Shown: positions 62,667 to 64,000 of the stretch, in pieces
How the letters are laid out: every line of letters begins with the position of its first letter
Numbering within the stretch: position 1 is the first letter of the stretch
NCBI RefSeq assembly: GCF_001425235.1
Contig: NZ_LMEA01000001.1
Coordinates: 809,615-873,614 of the forward strand
Origin: Devosia sp. Root413D1
Lineage (GTDB): Bacteria > Pseudomonadota > Alphaproteobacteria > Rhizobiales > Devosiaceae
DNA: 64,000 bases
Reading direction: 5' to 3'
The notes under the pieces: model-generated
What the model was told of the DNA's origin: nothing
The model's database searches: none
Seen by the model: the letters and a program-made list of their open reading frames with translations, nothing else
Program-made: the position numbers and the translations under genes

Positions 62667-62974
62667 CCGACAAACCCAAGCTTGCCATCACCTACTGCAC
62701 GCAGTGCAACTGGCTGCTGCGCGCCGCCTGGATGGGGCAGGAGGTGCTCTCGACCTTCGGCCTCGAAATGGGCGAGGTCAGCCTTGTTCCCGGCAGCGGC
62801 GGCATTTTCGAAATCCATCTCGATGGCGTGCTGATCTGGGAGCGCAAGCGCGACGGCGGCTTCCCCGATGCCAAGCAGATCAAGCAGCTGGTGCGCGACC
62901 GCGTCGATCCCGGCCGCGACCTCGGCCATATCGACCATCCGCACGGCCCAGCCGCGAAGCACGGGCACTCCTGA
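62663..62974 (+). CDS. SelT/SelW/SelH (Rdx) family thioredoxin-like protein
   Basis: A 103-residue Rdx-family protein with the redox motif C12-T-Q-C15, using cysteine rather than selenocysteine, followed by NWLLRAAW typical of the family. The C-terminus is His-rich. It is translationally coupled to the cNMP-fold gene upstream. The family is thought to act in thiol redox reactions, but bacterial partners are unknown. Confidence 0.88.
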   Translation: MTDKPKLAITYCTQCNWLLRAAWMGQEVLSTFGLEMGEVSLVPGSGGIFEIHLDGVLIWERKRDGGFPDAKQIKQLVRDRVDPGRDLGHIDHPHGPAAKHGHS

Positions 62975-62997
62975 CCGGCCCGATTTCAGTGTGAGCG

Positions 62998-63078
62998 TCT
63001 CCCTCCCCCGGGGCGCTACCGCGTCCCCTTGTTTAGGGGGAGGGGACAGGGGTGGGGGTCAGCCCGCACCAGCTCGAT
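62998..63078. repeat. family B repeat, half copy
   Basis: Right-hand half only: CTCCCTCCCCCGG... GTTTAGGGGGAGGGGACAGG, then GGTGGGGGTCAGCCCGCACC, matching the right side of the copy at 7782-7918. The remainder of the 211-base gap shows nothing else. Confidence 0.65.
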
Positions 63079-63185
63079 TTGGGCCCAATCGCCGGCCCTA
63101 GCAACTATCGCGGCCTCCAGCCGTTGCGTGAACCCGGCAAGGTCCCCACATCAGGCCACACCGCAACCCCGAACCCCTGGACCCC

Positions 63186-63743
63186 ATGAGCATGCTCAAG
63201 CGCTTCGCCTTCCTCGGCCTCGCCCTCGTTCTCACTGGCGCGCTCGCCGCATGTGGCAACAATAACGGCACCGATGTGGGCCGCGTCGGGGTCGACTGGA
63301 CCGGCAACGACATCAATGTCGAAGCGGTCGCCGATCCGGAGATCAAGGGCGTCGTCTGCCATGTCGCCTATTTCAACCGCTCGCTGATCGATCGGCTGCA
63401 GCAGGGCAACTGGTTCGAGGATCCGTCCTATTCGGCGGTCGATTGCGCCGCCGCCGGCCCGGTCACCATCGGCAACATCAACACCAACAAGGGTGGCGAA
63501 GAGATCTTCAAGCAGTCGCGCTCGCTGATCTGGAAGAGCCTGCGCGTCTCGCGCATCTATGATGCCGAGAACAACTCGCTGGTCTACCTCGCCCACTCGC
63601 GCGAGTTGCAGCAGGGTTCGGGCAAGATGTCGCTGTCGGTGGTGCCGCTCACCGGCCTCGACGTCACCTGGACCAACGGCGCCCCCAAGGGCTCGCCTGC
63701 GGCAGCCGCAGCAGCACCCGCGCCGGCCGCGGGTGGTATCTAG
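63186..63743 (+). CDS. CreA-family lipoprotein
   Basis: A 185-residue CreA homologue. A lipoprotein signal ends in ALAAC (Cys23), while E. coli CreA has a plain signal peptide. The CreA core is clear: VEAVADPEIKGVVCHV, AAAGPVTIGNI, IFKQSRSLIWKSLRVSRIYD and NSLVYLAHS. The last ~20 residues are a Pro/Ala-rich tail. CreA function is unknown. It stands alone between two family B repeats. Confidence 0.87.
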   Translation: MSMLKRFAFLGLALVLTGALAACGNNNGTDVGRVGVDWTGNDINVEAVADPEIKGVVCHVAYFNRSLIDRLQQGNWFEDPSYSAVDCAAAGPVTIGNINTNKGGEEIFKQSRSLIWKSLRVSRIYDAENNSLVYLAHSRELQQGSGKMSLSVVPLTGLDVTWTNGAPKGSPAAAAAAPAPAAGGI

Positions 63744-63756
63744 GCTTTAGCCGGCC

Positions 63757-63900
63757 GCGCCACAACGCCCCCTCGCCCCCTTGGGGAGAGGGCGGGGGTG
63801 AGGGGCGCCAAGCGCACCGGCATCGAGCGCTGGGCCGGCCTTGCAGCGACGGCTGCACATCCCGTTTGCTTGGCGCCCCTCACCCTAACCTCTCCCCTTA
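63757..63900. repeat. family B repeat, copy truncated at its right end
   Basis: CCCCCTCGCCCCCTTGGGGA... GGTGAGGGGCGCCAAGCGC and GCTTGGCGCCCCTCACCCTA... as at 40573, but the final arm stops after CTCTCCCCTTAAGGG instead of continuing. Confidence 0.65.
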
Positions 63901-64000
63901 AGGGACTGTTGCGCAGTTGGCGAGGGCTGGTGGTTTGGGCCGCAGGCGTAGCCCTGAGGGGGCGGTTCTGGCGGCTTTTGCTGAGTAGGATTGGTAAGTG
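63901..64000. other. possible edge of an insertion sequence
   Basis: The sequence GGGACTGTTGCGCAG begins exactly where the preceding family B repeat is cut off. It resembles terminal inverted repeats of several IS families (GG-x-CTGTTGC-A type). No transposase reading frame is visible in the remaining ~85 bases, so this is tentative. Confidence 0.25.

Noticed and set aside
1..64000. tRNA, rRNA or CRISPR array
   Set aside because: No cloverleaf-like stretch with GGTTCGA-type T loop in proper context, no rRNA sequence and no regularly spaced identical repeats were found by eye; a dedicated tRNA scan would be decisive.

Overview
The window is GC-rich, densely packed bacterial DNA. A FnrL-type regulator, a cytochrome bd operon with divergent cydDC, many sugar ABC importers, enolase-superfamily sugar-acid dehydratases and intergenic palindromic repeats all suggest an alphaproteobacterium of the Hyphomicrobiales (Rhizobiales), perhaps Devosia-like. 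The genus is inferred from gene style only: no rRNA, tRNA or housekeeping marker is present to prove it. I saw no CRISPR array, prophage or complete insertion sequence.

Positions 1-40556 form a large sugar and sugar-acid catabolism region. It holds six mandelate-racemase/enolase-type dehydratases (1517, 13355, 20255, 21651, 22876, 36113) and one UxuA-type mannonate dehydratase (25806). Three ABC sugar importers serve it: a complete MalEFGK-like set at 15664-20183, a MalEFG-like set without an ATPase at 26925-30283, and a ribose/fructose-like set at 31908-36077. It also has two L-rhamnose mutarotase paralogues, a GH51 arabinofuranosidase with its own regulator, an RraA-like aldolase, a DHDPS-like lyase, an aldo/keto reductase, an SDR, and IclR and GntR regulators. 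The 31908-40556 block reads as a non-phosphorylative route: import, mutarotation, C1 oxidation, dehydration, retro-aldol cleavage. Also here are a large autotransporter (8247), a DUF763 protein (11144), a GNAT-like protein (12444), a hydroxypyruvate isomerase remnant (7956-8106) and a frame-disrupted gene (25186).

Positions 40764-49955 carry a lipoprotein lipase and the cytochrome bd module: cydABX on the minus strand and cydDC divergent on the plus strand. A perfect FNR box with long dyad arms lies between them. An FNR-type regulator follows, with a second FNR box beside an undescribed 40-residue membrane peptide whose ribosome binding site lies in a hairpin.

Positions 50140-64000 hold a YbbA/YbbP-type ABC exporter, an MFS transporter divergent from an HxlR regulator with two matching operator-like palindromes, a small outer-membrane barrel, a sorbosone-dehydrogenase-like protein, a uronate-dehydrogenase-like protein, a short-type 6-phosphogluconate dehydrogenase, a DUF1624 membrane protein, QueF, two stand-alone cyclic-nucleotide-binding-fold proteins with a SelT/Rdx protein, and a CreA-type lipoprotein. 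The last 100 bases may be the edge of an insertion sequence.

Most gaps longer than about 170 bases are filled by two families of dispersed palindromic repeats: a ~78-bp REP-like hairpin (family A) and longer inverted elements built from CCCTCCCC/GGGGAGGG arms (family B).
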